A DNA stretch of 64,000 bases from Petrosia ficiformis (GCA_947044365.1 OX345636.1:7770001-7834000); one strand, 5' to 3'. Shown: positions 13,401 to 21,608, counted from the first letter of the stretch. Notes: generated by a model from the letters alone, not told the origin. A program made the numbers and translations.

Positions 13401-13981
13401 ACGAATCGACCTTTAGTGACTCGAGCCTCGAAGGAGACTATCTCGAGGACAGTATGATATATGACAGCGATGACGAAACACAATGTACTTGTGGTGCTGA
13501 AGGCAGAGGCTGCAGAGCTCACAAGAAAGCTTGCCCCTTGAATCCTCATTTGCTGTATCAAGCGAAACCTGCTGCTTCGACGCCTGTACGTCCTCCAAAT
13601 TCGACCCCTTTCAAAGAAAGGAAACGAAGCAGTCTTAAAGTAACCCCGTTTCCCACAGCCAAGAAGAGCAAACTCTCAACTCCGTGCAGTACCACACAGA
13701 GTGCGAGAGTACTGGCAGAATCCTTCAGTCAAGACTCTTCTTCTCCCGAAGAGGACCTATACTGCTTTTGCCGAGGAAGAGATAAAGGAAATATGGTGGA
13801 ATGTGATGGATGTAATTGCACATTTCATTGGTTTCACTTTGAGTGTGTGGGGATCACTGAAGCTCCCGAAGGTAAATGGTACTGTGATGACTGTTCACAA
13901 GAACTCAATATCGATGACTTGTGTGTCGAATCAACTCCTGTACGTCCTCCTAATTCGACCCCTTTTAATGACAGGAAATGA
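3891..13981 (+). CDS. Mutator-like DDE transposase with zinc knuckles and PHD finger; multi-exon gene up to an internal TGA
   Basis: Seven exons join in phase 0: 3891-3953, 5835-5876, 9069-9104, 9725-9757, 10465-10506, 11270-11311 and 11369 onward. Each has an AG acceptor and GT donor. The first six give an 86-residue Lys/Glu-rich leader starting MGLTKKQMKHLNEAR. The large exon resembles Mutator-like transposases of animals: an N-terminal Cys cluster (HCVTPGCKG, YYGCDGC), then acidic residues that could form a DDE triad: DAAW (codon at 11963), DSDSS (12194) and WLEASH (12794). GGHAGKNH follows the second Asp. Two knuckle-like motifs start near 13216 (CKCGSTSHSRSTHRDCPLN) and 13484. A PHD finger (C4HC3) lies at 13763-13906. 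Translation to the TGA at 13979-13981 gives 956 residues. It could be an active transposase or a domesticated chromatin protein. The domain reading is by eye; the exon chain is strongly supported because every junction keeps frame. Confidence 0.82.
4372..4466. repeat. AT microsatellite
   Basis: Almost uninterrupted (TA)n with one TACATG interruption, inside intron 1 of the transposase/PHD/OTU gene. The Ile/Tyr-only frame read across it on the minus strand is an artefact. Confidence 0.95.
5271..5693. mobile_element. MITE family A, full copy 1
   Basis: It starts near tatagagaaaaaag followed by tatccctatgattg and ends caatcatagggatg followed by gccctacgggccat. The inner ends are inverted copies of each other (tatccctatgattg versus caatcatagggat), giving a 420-bp non-coding element. 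Other copies are at 8051-8466, 17812-17873, 20192-20276 and 31221-31565. The 72-codon minus frame inside it recurs in copy 2 and is probably not a gene. Confidence 0.75.
5835..5876 (+). CDS. Exon 2 of the transposase/PHD/OTU gene (14 codons)
   Basis: TTCTTACAG acceptor, 42 nt encoding EVTSKETPKSVDKH, then GTATGT donor, phase 0 at both ends. Exon 3 at 9069 and its flanks are a duplicate of this exon. Confidence 0.65.
5877..6890. other. Intron 2, first part: no feature seen
   Basis: AT-rich sequence with scattered TACATG palindromes. I find no exon or mobile-element end here. Confidence 0.4.
6895..7060. repeat. Two-copy tandem duplication of about 95 bp
   Basis: The stretch tatatcatgtggtacacatg then tggacagtctag ... 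atccatcccacat(g/a)(g/t)tactaatt occurs twice in direct order. The first copy carries a short extra gaaaattcta step. It lies inside intron 2. Confidence 0.85.
8051..8466. mobile_element. MITE family A, full copy 2
   Basis: Same ends as the copy at 5271-5693: tatccctatgattg at 8067 and caatcatagggatg near 8434. The interior matches through cccattaattgaccgagcc and acgtatacaacgcatactcg. It stands about 600 bp upstream of exon 3, as copy 1 stands about 140 bp upstream of exon 2. Confidence 0.75.
9069..9104 (+). CDS. Exon 3 of the transposase/PHD/OTU gene (12 codons), duplicate of exon 2
   Basis: TTCTTACAG acceptor, EETVISKSADKH, GTATGT donor. About 60 bp upstream and 60 bp downstream also match the surroundings of exon 2 (tactgtgatactcataaata upstream, ctatgtgtcatg downstream). 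This exon therefore arose by local duplication, and because both copies are phase 0 the reading frame survives. Confidence 0.65.
9223..9441 (+). CDS. Possible coding fragment in intron 3, unidentified
   Basis: The frame through AAT CCT GGG CTT at 9262 stays open for about 70 codons without an ATG and reads like protein (GLQNPLTSSVIFNGWPDPPS, then SYATIFNKLAERLIHSYLAT) before TAA. The composition is less biased than the flanks. I do not recognise the family; it could be a relic of an inserted gene or chance. Confidence 0.25.
9725..9757 (+). CDS. Exon 4 of the transposase/PHD/OTU gene (11 codons)
   Basis: TTTATTTAG acceptor, NNSGTTKEKKE, GTACAC donor, phase 0. Lys/Glu-rich like its neighbours. 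Confidence 0.6.
10465..10506 (+). CDS. Exon 5 of the transposase/PHD/OTU gene (14 codons)
   Basis: TTTTATAG acceptor, GDVSAIICNRDNKH, GTAAGT donor, phase 0. It ends in the same DNKH/ADKH/VDKH pattern as exons 2 and 3, so these short exons may be an old repeat family. Confidence 0.6.
10763..10918. mobile_element. Short MITE with Tc1/mariner/pogo-like ends
   Basis: Left end agtggaacctctctattcag resembles pogo/Tigger termini. The right end ggtgtgaaggttccattgca carries the inverse AGGTTCCA. About 155 bp, non-coding, within intron 5. Target duplications are not clear. Confidence 0.4.
11270..11311 (+). CDS. Exon 6 of the transposase/PHD/OTU gene (14 codons)
   Basis: TTTGTATAG acceptor, KDGIPSPLEETLSE, GTGTGT donor, phase 0. 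A 57-bp intron separates it from the large exon, whose acceptor is CCCTACAG at 11368. Confidence 0.65.
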
Positions 13982-14287
13982 AGCAGTCTTAAAGTATCCC
14001 CGTCTCCCACAGCCAAGAAGAGCAAACTCTCAACTGCGTGCAGTACCACACAGAGTGCGAGAGTACTGGCCAAATCCTTCAGTCCAGACTCTTCTTCTCC
14101 CGAAGAGGACCTATACTGCATCTGCCGAGGAAGAGATGAAGGGAATATGGTGGAATGTGACGGACAAAATTGCACGTGGTTTCACTTTGAGTGTGTGGGA
14201 ATCACTGAAGCTCCCGAAGGTAAATGGTACTGCGATGACTGTTCACAAGAGCTCAGTATCGACGATTCGTGTGTAGAATGCATAGGC
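13580..14287 (+). repeat. 354-bp in-frame tandem duplication carrying a PHD finger
   Basis: Copy 1 starts at 13580 (acgcctgtacgtcctcc) and copy 2 at 13934 (actcctgtacgtcctcc), exactly 118 codons apart. Each encodes a Pro/Ser/Lys linker and a PHD finger. Copy 2 lacks 6 bp in the finger (CDGQNCTWFH against CDGCNCTFHWFH) and carries TGA where copy 1 has CGA. Confidence 0.92.
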
Positions 14288-14890
14288 GAAAGCCCAGCCA
14301 CAGTAACTGTGACCGGCCCACTGCCCACTGAAGAGTGGAAAAGTGCTGCCAGAGATGTTATTGCTAAATTGTCTCGTTGTGAACTAACTGCTCGGTCTCA
14401 ACGAGTCCAGAAAATTCCCTGTAGAGATATCGAGCCCCACATTCGTGATAGAGTTCGGGGCGATGACAACTGCCTATTCAGAGCTTTATCTAAAGAAGTT
14501 ACAGGAACCGAATCTAACCACCAAGCTGTTCGTCAAGCAATTGTTAATTTCATGACACACAAAGATAATGCTTACCGTTTCTGTAAGGACTGCTTTGCAG
14601 GTGACACTCTTGAGGCAAACCTTTATGAGCCTATTAAGAGTATGACCGGTTACATCAAGGAAAAGAAGCTGGATCAGCGTGGATGGGGAACTGACCGCGA
14701 GATTAGAGCTTTTGCTACCCTGTGTCAGATTGATGTTTGTACATACTCTGACAATGGGTCCAGTCGTGCTTGGCTGAAGTTTTCCCCCCTCTTTTGTAAC
14801 GAGCACTGCATGCCCAAGTCAGACTACAAGATCTACCTATTCCACACAGAGGAAAGGAACCACTACGATCGTGTGGTTCCTTCTGTATAA
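13982..14890 (+). CDS. In-frame continuation: second PHD finger and OTU cysteine protease domain
   Basis: After the TGA at 13979 the same frame remains open for 302 codons to TAA at 14888. It encodes the end of the duplicated linker, PHD finger 2 (14116-14253, starting LYCICRG) and an OTU-family deubiquitinase domain. The OTU signature is GDDNCLFRAL with the candidate nucleophile Cys at 14471-14473. The candidate catalytic His is in NHYDRV at 14861. OTU proteases cleave ubiquitin from substrates. Seen with the upstream exons, the ancestral product was probably one protein of about 1,258 residues. Today it would need stop readthrough, an internal start (ATG at 14147 is in frame) or skipping of the stop; otherwise this part is a pseudogene tail. 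Coding quality after the stop looks undamaged. Confidence 0.8.
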   Translation, partial: SSLKVSPSPTAKKSKLSTACSTTQSARVLAKSFSPDSSSPEEDLYCICRGRDEGNMVECDGQNCTWFHFECVGITEAPEGKWYCDDCSQELSIDDSCVECIGESPATVTVTGPLPTEEWKSAARDVIAKLSRCELTARSQRVQKIPCRDIEPHIRDRVRGDDNCLFRALSKEVTGTESNHQAVRQAIVNFMTHKDNAYRFCKDCFAGDTLEANLYEPIKSMTGYIKEKKLDQRGWGTDREIRAFATLCQIDVCTYSDNGSSRAWLKFSPLFCNEHCMPKSDYKIYLFHTEERNHYDRVVPSV

Positions 14891-15600
14891 AATCACAGAG
14901 TACATGTAATCGGTACGAACCACTTACACATAGCAGATGTGGTGGGAACAGTGAGTACATAACTCATGTACCACGTGTGGGTGGCATGTATGTATTCATT
15001 TGGACCAGTCACATGTATGTACATGTACACGTGTGGGTGACATGTAACGCAATGTGTATGTGCTCAGTGTTGGTGTCGTGTATCACGTGTGGGTGGCGTG
15101 TATACCGACACTGATTGATTGTGTAGCTTTTACAGACTGAAGACTGAAGTATAGAGTAAAAAAGAAGGAATGTATTTTTTTGTTGAGTTACAACAGTATT
15201 TACAATTAATCTAGTGTATAATTTAAACTAACCCCTTTGCCCTTGCTGGCCGAGGGCAATGGGGATATTATTTCTCTCCATCTCTCTCTTGCTCTCTTTG
15301 CTATATGTTTCAAACATCTTCATGTGTACCAATGACTGGCTATACGTAATATAGTCACGATGCTTTTGACATACGGTTTTGTTTGAAACATGTAGTAGGA
15401 TAGAGTAGCAAGGGAGAGACATAGTTTTTTTTGTTGTTGTTATTGCACAAAGTTTCACTTGCGTATCTGTTGTGTTTGTGTATTGTTCTAAGGTTGTTGT
15501 TAGGCTTTTATAAATCTACATGTACATGTATGTGTCATATCAAGACCAAGATGTCTGGTTTAGGGCTGCAAGTACACACCCATCTTTGATGGTTTAAGAC
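14891..15600. other. Downstream region of the transposase/PHD/OTU gene, no gene seen
   Basis: A short run of gtgtgggtg(g/a)c(a/g)tgta repeats lies at 14975-15110. The rest is unique AT-rich DNA. No clear AATAAA could be tied to the gene. Confidence 0.4.
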
Positions 15601-15621
15601 GTGTGCTTGTGTGCTCTTTCC

Positions 15622-15950
15622 AGACTTCCTGTACGCACCCCGTCATTAGACGGGTTTACAAGTAGCGTACATGGATCAAGACCACAAGACCAAAACTTCC
15701 TGTACGCACCCCATCGTTTAGATGGGTTTACAAGTAGCGTACAAGGATCAAGACCACAAGACCAAGACTTCCTGTACGCACCCCATCATTAGACGGGTTT
15801 ACAAGTAGCGTACATGGATCAAGACCACAAGACCAAGACTTCCTGTACGCACCCCGTCATTACACGGGTTTACAAGTAGCGTACATGGATCAAGATCAAG
15901 ACTTCCTGTATGCACCCCATCGTTTAGATGGGTTTACAAGTAGCGTACAG
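15622..15950. repeat. Tandem repeat of about 72 bp, five copies, each able to form a hairpin
   Basis: Each unit holds cctgtacgcacccc, a short loop, gggtttacaagtagcgtaca, then a spacer gatcaagaccacaagaccaa. TGTACGC pairs with GCGTACA, and the inner CCCGTC or CCCATC pairs with GACGGG or GATGGG. In copies 1, 2 and 5 the inner arms change together. Copy 5 also loses part of the spacer. Confidence 0.9.
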
Positions 15951-16179
15951 GAATGACAATGGTGGGAATGACAATCCCTACCCTACTGTGAACCACTCAA
16001 CGTGTGTTCACAAGGGATTGTGCATCTCTTACTCTGTCGTGATCCATCTTGTATGGTGAGCTTCCTAGTGCAATCCTGATGGTGAGCAGCCAGCTCGCAT
16101 GTCAATGAGACATGTGTATGAGACGCTGGTTTAGGGATAAGCAGAGTGAGAGAGGGTGGCAGGGAGGGGGGCTTGCGAC

Positions 16180-16420
16180 ACAGTGACACCTTCTCGCGAT
16201 GGTGCAGGCCGTCACTCTCTTTGCAGACATACATGTATGCAGGGTATGGATACAGTGAGCCGATTTTGTGATTTTCACATTTTAGTTTCTTGTGTCTTGC
16301 TTCTTGCATCGTTGGACAACGCCCTGCTGGAATGGCTGTTTCCAGTGGAAACAGCCTTTCCAGCAGGGTCTTTCCACACCACTGCATAGTCTACAAAGAG
16401 TGTGCTGAGATCACTGTAAA
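16180..16420. repeat. Dispersed repeat containing a 47-nt hairpin
   Basis: From gtgcaggcc to ctacaaagag it matches 38960-39145. The hairpin at 16322-16368 has 22-nt arms with a single mismatch around an AGT loop. The second copy lacks the loop and second arm. Confidence 0.8.
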
Positions 16421-16456
16421 CTGTTGTGGGGCTACTGTTAGTTCTCACATCAGTTT

Positions 16457-16624
16457 AGTAGTGTTGTTTTAGTTAAATATAACTACATCCCCTTTCAGTA
16501 GTACTACCTAGCGTATAACTAAAGCCATATGGCCCATAATGGGCACTTTTTGAAGTTAGTTTGCGGCATACTGTAACTGTAACAAAGAAGTAGTCATTAT
16601 CGTCATACTAAAACAGCACTACTG
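16457..16624. mobile_element. Small MITE with 17-bp terminal inverted repeats
   Basis: Left end agtagtgttgttttagt, right end actaaaacagcactact: inverted with one mismatch. The interior carries the tagttaactataac motif also seen near 17660-17760, 31080-31170, 38840-38875, 44160-44260 and 60915-61165, which are probably relatives. Confidence 0.65.
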
Positions 16625-17035
16625 ATTTAAGCAAGCCTCACTCTTACTCTGTATTTTACATTGAGGGACTAAATAATTGTTGTTCACCTTTTTTTAATTG
16701 AATATATGTAGGTGAAGAACAAACAAGCAAGTGGACACACAGAAAACTATGGTATTGTATTATTTGTATAATTGTAAATAGGCTAATTATGAAAAAGTGC
16801 ATATTACTAGCCTACAGATGATATGTACAGTATGTGTGTAAGTGTACTCAAGCCTACAATTGATATGTACGTGTACTGTATAGTGTGTACACCTGATATG
16901 TACATGTATGTGTATGCTGTACAGTGCGTACTTAAGCCGACAATTAATATGTACATGTACTCGAGCCTACACTTGACATGTACATGTATGTGTGTAGTAA
17001 TCCATAACAGTAAGTAATAGTAATAGTAATCTACT

Positions 17036-17240
17036 AGGTTATAGTAATAGTAATATATTACATTGACCTCAGAGGTAATAGTAATATATTGTAATTGACC
17101 CCATGTCTGTAATATGTATTTAATGATCTTATGACGTTAAACTATACACTATAGTACATGTAAGGGTATTAAGTTACAGTATAATCATGCATTAACCTTA
17201 TGATATTAACTATAGTATATTAACCTTATAATATTAAACT
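17036..17240. repeat. Degenerate repeat rich in taatagtaata
   Basis: Several loose copies of ggtaatagtaatatatt and of the ttaaccttatgatattaaacta phrase, which recurs at 28520, 32940 and 39320. Non-coding. Confidence 0.5.
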
Positions 17241-17434
17241 ATACGTAATGGTTATAAGATGCCAGGCTAGGTGGCCATATGTCAGTATGTACATGTACGT
17301 GTATGAAAACATGTTCATGTATGTGTATTGTGTCGCGCATTTTATTTTAATTCATAAAATCATAGTAAATTTGGTTAGTTGTAGATATTTGAATAATAAT
17401 TATTATTTTACATGTATTTTTTTGTGTTTTTTAG

Positions 17435-17514
17435 AGTTAGCAACTTACAAAGGCTCCTATTCTTCATCGACCAGCAGGAATATATATATGAGATACACAT
17501 CTGATGAATACAAG
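17435..17514 (+). CDS. Candidate isolated exon, unidentified family (copy 1)
   Basis: TTTTTTAG acceptor and GTAAAT donor enclose an open frame ending RYTSDEYK. A diverged copy sits near 30832-30909, with the same downstream sequence and MITE A remnant in both. I do not recognise the protein. It may be an exon of a gene that was duplicated and then decayed. Confidence 0.35.
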
Positions 17515-17811
17515 GTAAATACAAGGTAAAAGACCACACCCCTAATTAAATTTGTTATTCTACATATACATGTACATGTATGTTGACTGGATGTGTGATA
17601 ATTGATATAGTTATAGTGATCGTAATTAATGTAGTGTATAACAATAGATGTTTGGTTTTATTAGTCTTGGTTGTTTTAGTTGACTATAACTATATCTAAA
17701 ACCCCTTTTATTAGTCTGGGTGCTATGACTTTTAGTTAACTCAACTATAACTAAATTACAATTATATATTGTAAAAATGTTACTGTAATTAACGCAACTG
17801 AAACAAGGTAT

Positions 17812-17873
17812 GTAGAGAAAAAAGTATTCCTATGACTGCTTTGTGGTGTCCAGCATTCAGTAATCATGGCTGA
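17812..17873. mobile_element. MITE family A fragment, left end only
   Basis: Matches the first 60 bp of the element (gagaaaaaagtattcctatg then ctttgtggtgtccagcattc) and stops exactly where HSP70-like sequence begins. Confidence 0.7.
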
Positions 17874-17875
17874 GT

Positions 17876-18276
17876 TTGGGAATCGAGCTAGCTAATGGCA
17901 AAATGAGTACTCTTATAAATCGTAATACTACTATACCATATTCTCACTCACGAGTTTACAAAAATAACGAAGACTATCAGACTGAAGCTGTTATAGAAGT
18001 CTCTGAGGGAGAGGAGAAAATAGCAAAGAGTAATCGTTTGTTGGGAAGATTCACATTGCCTGGTTTGCCTCCAAGATTACGTGGCCAGGTTGAGATCCCA
18101 GTTGCTTTTTCACTGGATGCAAATGGTGTTTTGGAAGTGAGCGCAACTGTTAGTGGTGAAGCTGGATCCACAAAGAAGCTAGTTATTAAAAAGACAAAGG
18201 TCTTCTCACTGATGATGAGATTAAAAGTAAGAAAAAATTGTTGGCTAGCAGGAAAAAAAATGCAAAACTCAACTAG
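17876..18276 (+). pseudogene. HSP70 fragment: substrate-binding domain with a frameshift
   Basis: The frame opening LGIELANGKMSTLI and running through RGQVEIPVAFSLDANGVLEV and SATVSGEAG is the beta-sandwich substrate-binding domain of HSP70 chaperones. After KKTK near 18198 the match moves by one base (LLTDDEIKSKKKLLASRK) and stops at TAG 18274-18276, so one base appears lost. The ATPase domain and C-terminal lid are absent; the sequence starts abruptly at a MITE edge. With no start codon of its own and a frameshift it is best read as a gene fragment. It might once have belonged to one of the expanded HSP70-like families of sponges. Confidence 0.8.
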
Positions 18277-18855
18277 TTCTTTTAATGTATTGATTTGTGA
18301 ATGTAAAAATATATTATAATAGGTAACAGTTATTGAAGTATAAAAATTACAATTGATATCACCTTGGTAATGGTTGTAAGAATGACTTTCTTTAAAGGCA
18401 GTGTCTTTGGTATGTCTTGTGGAATTACTTCACTTGTTAGCCAAACCTCTTGTTAATAATCACAATCCACATCTTTATGCTATGGTTATGATTTAAGTAT
18501 TGCCATGGTAACCAACCAAAGGCAATAGTTTACTCGGTAAGTAAATGAAACATAAACAAATACCTATCTGCACATTTTAATTTGACTCTATACATTATTG
18601 AACAAATCTTCCCATGTTAACACCTAATATACCCTTATTATCACTACATGCTGTGCATTTTTGAACTTTTATTAGACATAGTAAGACCTCATGTTAAATA
18701 TGTAAACAAAAAAAAAAGGGTATTTCTTGAATATTATAATTGTGATGTTGTGAAATTTTCACTACTGCATGTACATTGCCAAAAGTGTAGATGCATACAG
18801 TAATACATTTATAAACTAAGGGACAGAAACTTATTGTTGTATAATTACTATATAG

Positions 18856-18924
18856 ATTGTGGAGGCTCCCTGATGATCTACTGTGTGTAACATTAGCACA
18901 GTTTGAAGAATGTCTCAATACCTG
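18856..18924 (+). CDS. Candidate exon, unidentified (joins 19052)
   Basis: TATATAG acceptor, open frame LWRLPDDLLCVTLAQF continuing EECLNT, and a GTAAGT donor. It joins in frame to the exon at 19052-19157 through a split Cys codon. A shortened copy lies at about 35850-35880. The family is unknown to me. Confidence 0.4.
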
Positions 18925-19051
18925 GTAAGTTTAACAAGCATATACACATGTACATACTTACACATTAGGGTTAACATGTGGTTCTGCAGACTAATTTATG
19001 TAAGGTCAACATGAGGTCTTTTCAAGTGTTTACTTAATCTTGTAACCACAG

Positions 19052-19157
19052 CGGTACAGGATGGATGAGGGATAGAAGAGAGCCAGAAAACATTGCATGT
19101 GCATGTGCAAACTTTACTGACACACACACAGAATTTGTGTGTCCAGATACTACGTTT
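19052..19157 (+). CDS. Candidate exon, unidentified, Cys-containing
   Basis: ACCACAG acceptor; frame GTGWMRDRREPENIACACA then NFTDTHTEFVCPDTTF; GTAAGA donor. The counterpart at 36018-36170 is broken by a (CA)n expansion and by a shift that turns the Cys-rich part into Met/Cys/Lys. The two copies together suggest a real ancestral exon. Confidence 0.4.
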
Positions 19158-19338
19158 GTAAGAAGTATGATTGATATATGGGAAGTGTTGCATTGTCTTT
19201 TTTTTGTATGTATATCAATCTTATTTCTCAGAAATGTACATAGTATGTATATGTATGTATGTTGTGTTATGTTGTGTATGTTGTGTATGTATGTTATGTA
19301 CATGCATGCATGTTAACAATATTGTGTGAGCAGTTTTT

Positions 19339-19431
19339 ATGATGAATTGGCTCAGTATAATTGCTGAGCACCTTAGTACGAGGCAACTAATCTGGGAGTG
19401 TACTCAGTGTAGTGAAATCTCGACCTTAGTT

Positions 19432-19470
<39 letters not shown>
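19339..19470. repeat. Dispersed repeat ending in an AT microsatellite
   Basis: From gctgagcaccttagtacg through gaaatctcgaccttagtttg to (TA)n. The same unit occurs inverted at 44895-44975 inside an intron of the nuclease-like gene. Confidence 0.8.
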
Positions 19471-19473
<3 letters not shown>

Positions 19474-19548
19474 GTGGGACAATCATTGGAATACTTTATG
19501 TCTTGTTTGTTCCATCAATTAGTATATTATTTTTTGCTTTTCTCATAG

Positions 19549-19643
19549 TTTCCAATCCAGCTCTGTTTGTGTCAAAGGGTGATACTTACATTAATGTAAC
19601 CAATACAACAAGAAGACCTTAGGTTGACTTACAGATATCCAGG
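19549..19643 (+). pseudogene. Candidate exon with a one-base deletion (copy 1)
   Basis: TTTTCTCATAG acceptor; frame SNPALFVSKGDTYINVTN, then a one-base loss relative to the copy at 37869-37964 puts TAG in frame. The remaining sequence still encodes LRLTY in the shifted frame and a GTTAG donor follows. Unidentified family. Confidence 0.45.
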
Positions 19644-19649
19644 TTAGCC

Positions 19650-20190
19650 TCTGGGTGTACTTAAGATATTGCTATGGGGCTAAGTGTTAGCTGTTGATAT
19701 TGCTATTCACACACTTGTAAGGATAATCTCAACCCAGAAGAGGAATGGAGGTGGACTTTAAATTTATTCACATTAATAAAATTTTGAGAATTAACCATGG
19801 ATGTCATCAGTAGCATTTTTGAAGCCCTTTGATATTTTTCAACCACATTTCTAGTTTTCTACGCAAGACAGTCTACTAAATGTGCTTTAAGTTTGTGCAA
19901 AAATCCAAAAGTTATAAGCAATCCAACTTACAAAGACGCTAAGTGTGGGTGTTGGTACTGGCCAACGCACTTTCAAACACTCGCCTTGTTGCTTTCCTCC
20001 CACTAGCAATCCATGATTTTGGTATCTATAACATTGTTAGAAGGTCCTCTGTCTAGTAAGTTAAAGGTTTGTGTTGTGTAAAATATAAAAGTTATGAAGG
20101 AAAATATTTAGTATGTACATTCGTGAATTAATTGGTAATTTTGAATTTGATCTAAAACCACCAAACTGCCAATTAAACAAGTGTATATAC
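19650..20190. other. Repeat-derived spacer
   Basis: Parts match 41090-41560 (cactttcaaacactcgcctt, agaaggtcctctgtct, caccaaactgccaattaaa). No gene seen. Confidence 0.5.
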
Positions 20191-20191
20191 T

Positions 20192-20276
20192 ATATAGAGA
20201 AAAAAGTATCCCTATGATTGCTTTATGGTGTCCAGCATTCAGTAATCATGGCTGACTTTATCATGCCTGAAACACT
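20192..20276. mobile_element. MITE family A fragment, left end
   Basis: Same left end as the full copies (tatagagaaaaaag then tatccctatgattgctttat), truncated after catgcctgaaacac. Confidence 0.65.
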
Positions 20277-20481
20277 TTGGAAATTTTGTCATGTTATTCT
20301 GGGTTTATTGGTAACTTGATCAGAAAAAGACCAAGACTAAAAGTGGTAATTATTGCCAAACTAAAATAACACTAGTGTCATGTAGTGTATAGCCATAAAT
20401 GTAGTACATTTTCCTGAGGTCAAGATGAACGTGAATGACCTTATGATACATGTACATTTGTTTTATTCATTTACATTGTAG

Positions 20482-20536
20482 ATACTAGAAATTGATGAAG
20501 TTCCAATGGCTGGACGAAAGAAAAGAAGAATTAGTG
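20482..20536 (+). CDS. Candidate exon ILEIDEVPMAGRKKRRISG, copy 1
   Basis: ACATTGTAG acceptor, 55 nt, GTATGT donor. Basic stretch GRKKRR. A direct duplicate at 28333-28386 is one base shorter and therefore frameshifted. About 100 bp upstream and 90 bp downstream are duplicated as well. Confidence 0.4.
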
Positions 20537-20724
20537 GTATGTAATACATGTACATGTAACTACATGTATTATTTACATGTGTGTTGACAATAATCCATGC
20601 ATGCAAGCAAGTACATGTACATGGGAGCTCTGCCTCAAGATACTCCCATAGAGTATTAAAGACTCTTGGTGGGCTTTGGGGAGACTAGTCTATGTACTAC
20701 GGTCCTGCATGAGGGAAGTACATA

Positions 20725-21428
20725 CAGTAGAGGTCATAAAGAAGTTAACGTTTCGTAATCGTTCTACGATCGTTTTACGGCTCCATTCGTTGCAAATTAC
20801 AGTTGCAATCGTTTTAAAAAACGAATCTGATCGTTTGCATTAATTAATAATTAACTTGGGCGTTTCTGTTTTTCCTAAAAATATGTGGGGGCGGATCGTT
20901 TAACATCTACGTAATTCTTTTCACCTCCATAACTCTCGTATTTTATGAGATTGAAGATTCTAAATTTCTTTGCTGGACATAAGAGTTGTTAACAAAGCCA
21001 ATGATGTCAAACTTATGCTTTGTTATCACCAGGAAGAGTCCAAGGCGAGCGCTTGAAAGTATAGTAGTACCATGGGCAACGCCCACCTCTGTACAACCTT
21101 GTATAACTTATGCATTTTAAACAGCAATGACTTTTAACTCACATATCTGGACAGAAGATCTTTTAAGAAAGCCACAGATACCAAACTCATGCTCCGTTAG
21201 CTGCAAGAAAGCAGCAAGGTGAGCGTTTGAAAGTGTAAGTAGTCACCGGCAACGTCCATATTTGGCATTCATGTGATTTCTTGTTGAAACGTGCATGCGC
21301 AAAGATTGCTTTAACGTTTTTAAAAACGATTATAATCGTAAAAACGATTCTAAATCGTAAAAACGGAACGAATCAGAGAATGATTGTAGAACGATTACGA
21401 AACGTTAACTTTTTTATTGCATCTACTG
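20725..21428. mobile_element. TA-flanked element with mariner-like inverted ends
   Basis: Left end CAGTAGAGGTCATAAAGAAG and right end CTTTTTTATTGCATCTACTG are inverted, with TA immediately outside on both sides. The inner terminal repeat gttaacgtttcgtaatcg is perfect. The ends contain many inverted copies of the word ACGATT/AATCGT. At 704 bp with no transposase frame it is a non-autonomous DNA element. Confidence 0.75.
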
Positions 21429-21608
21429 TACCTCCACTATGCTGACCAGAGTTTATGGATTATTATCCATGTGACTATAATATTTACATGTATATCTACT
21501 ATGGATGGAAGAGCTAATGGCTTCATTGCCTCGCCACCCGTCAGTACATGTACATAGTAGTGTCCATCTCTGGACATTAGTTTGACAGGCTACTTTCGGA
21601 GTAGAGTC

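Noticed and set aside
11834..13598. Several minus-strand frames opposite the large transposase exon
   Set aside because: Shadows of a strongly coding plus strand.
13701..14276. 191-codon plus frame overlapping the end of the transposase/PHD exon
   Set aside because: It is the alternate frame of the duplicated PHD segment. The main frame has zinc-finger and OTU signatures.
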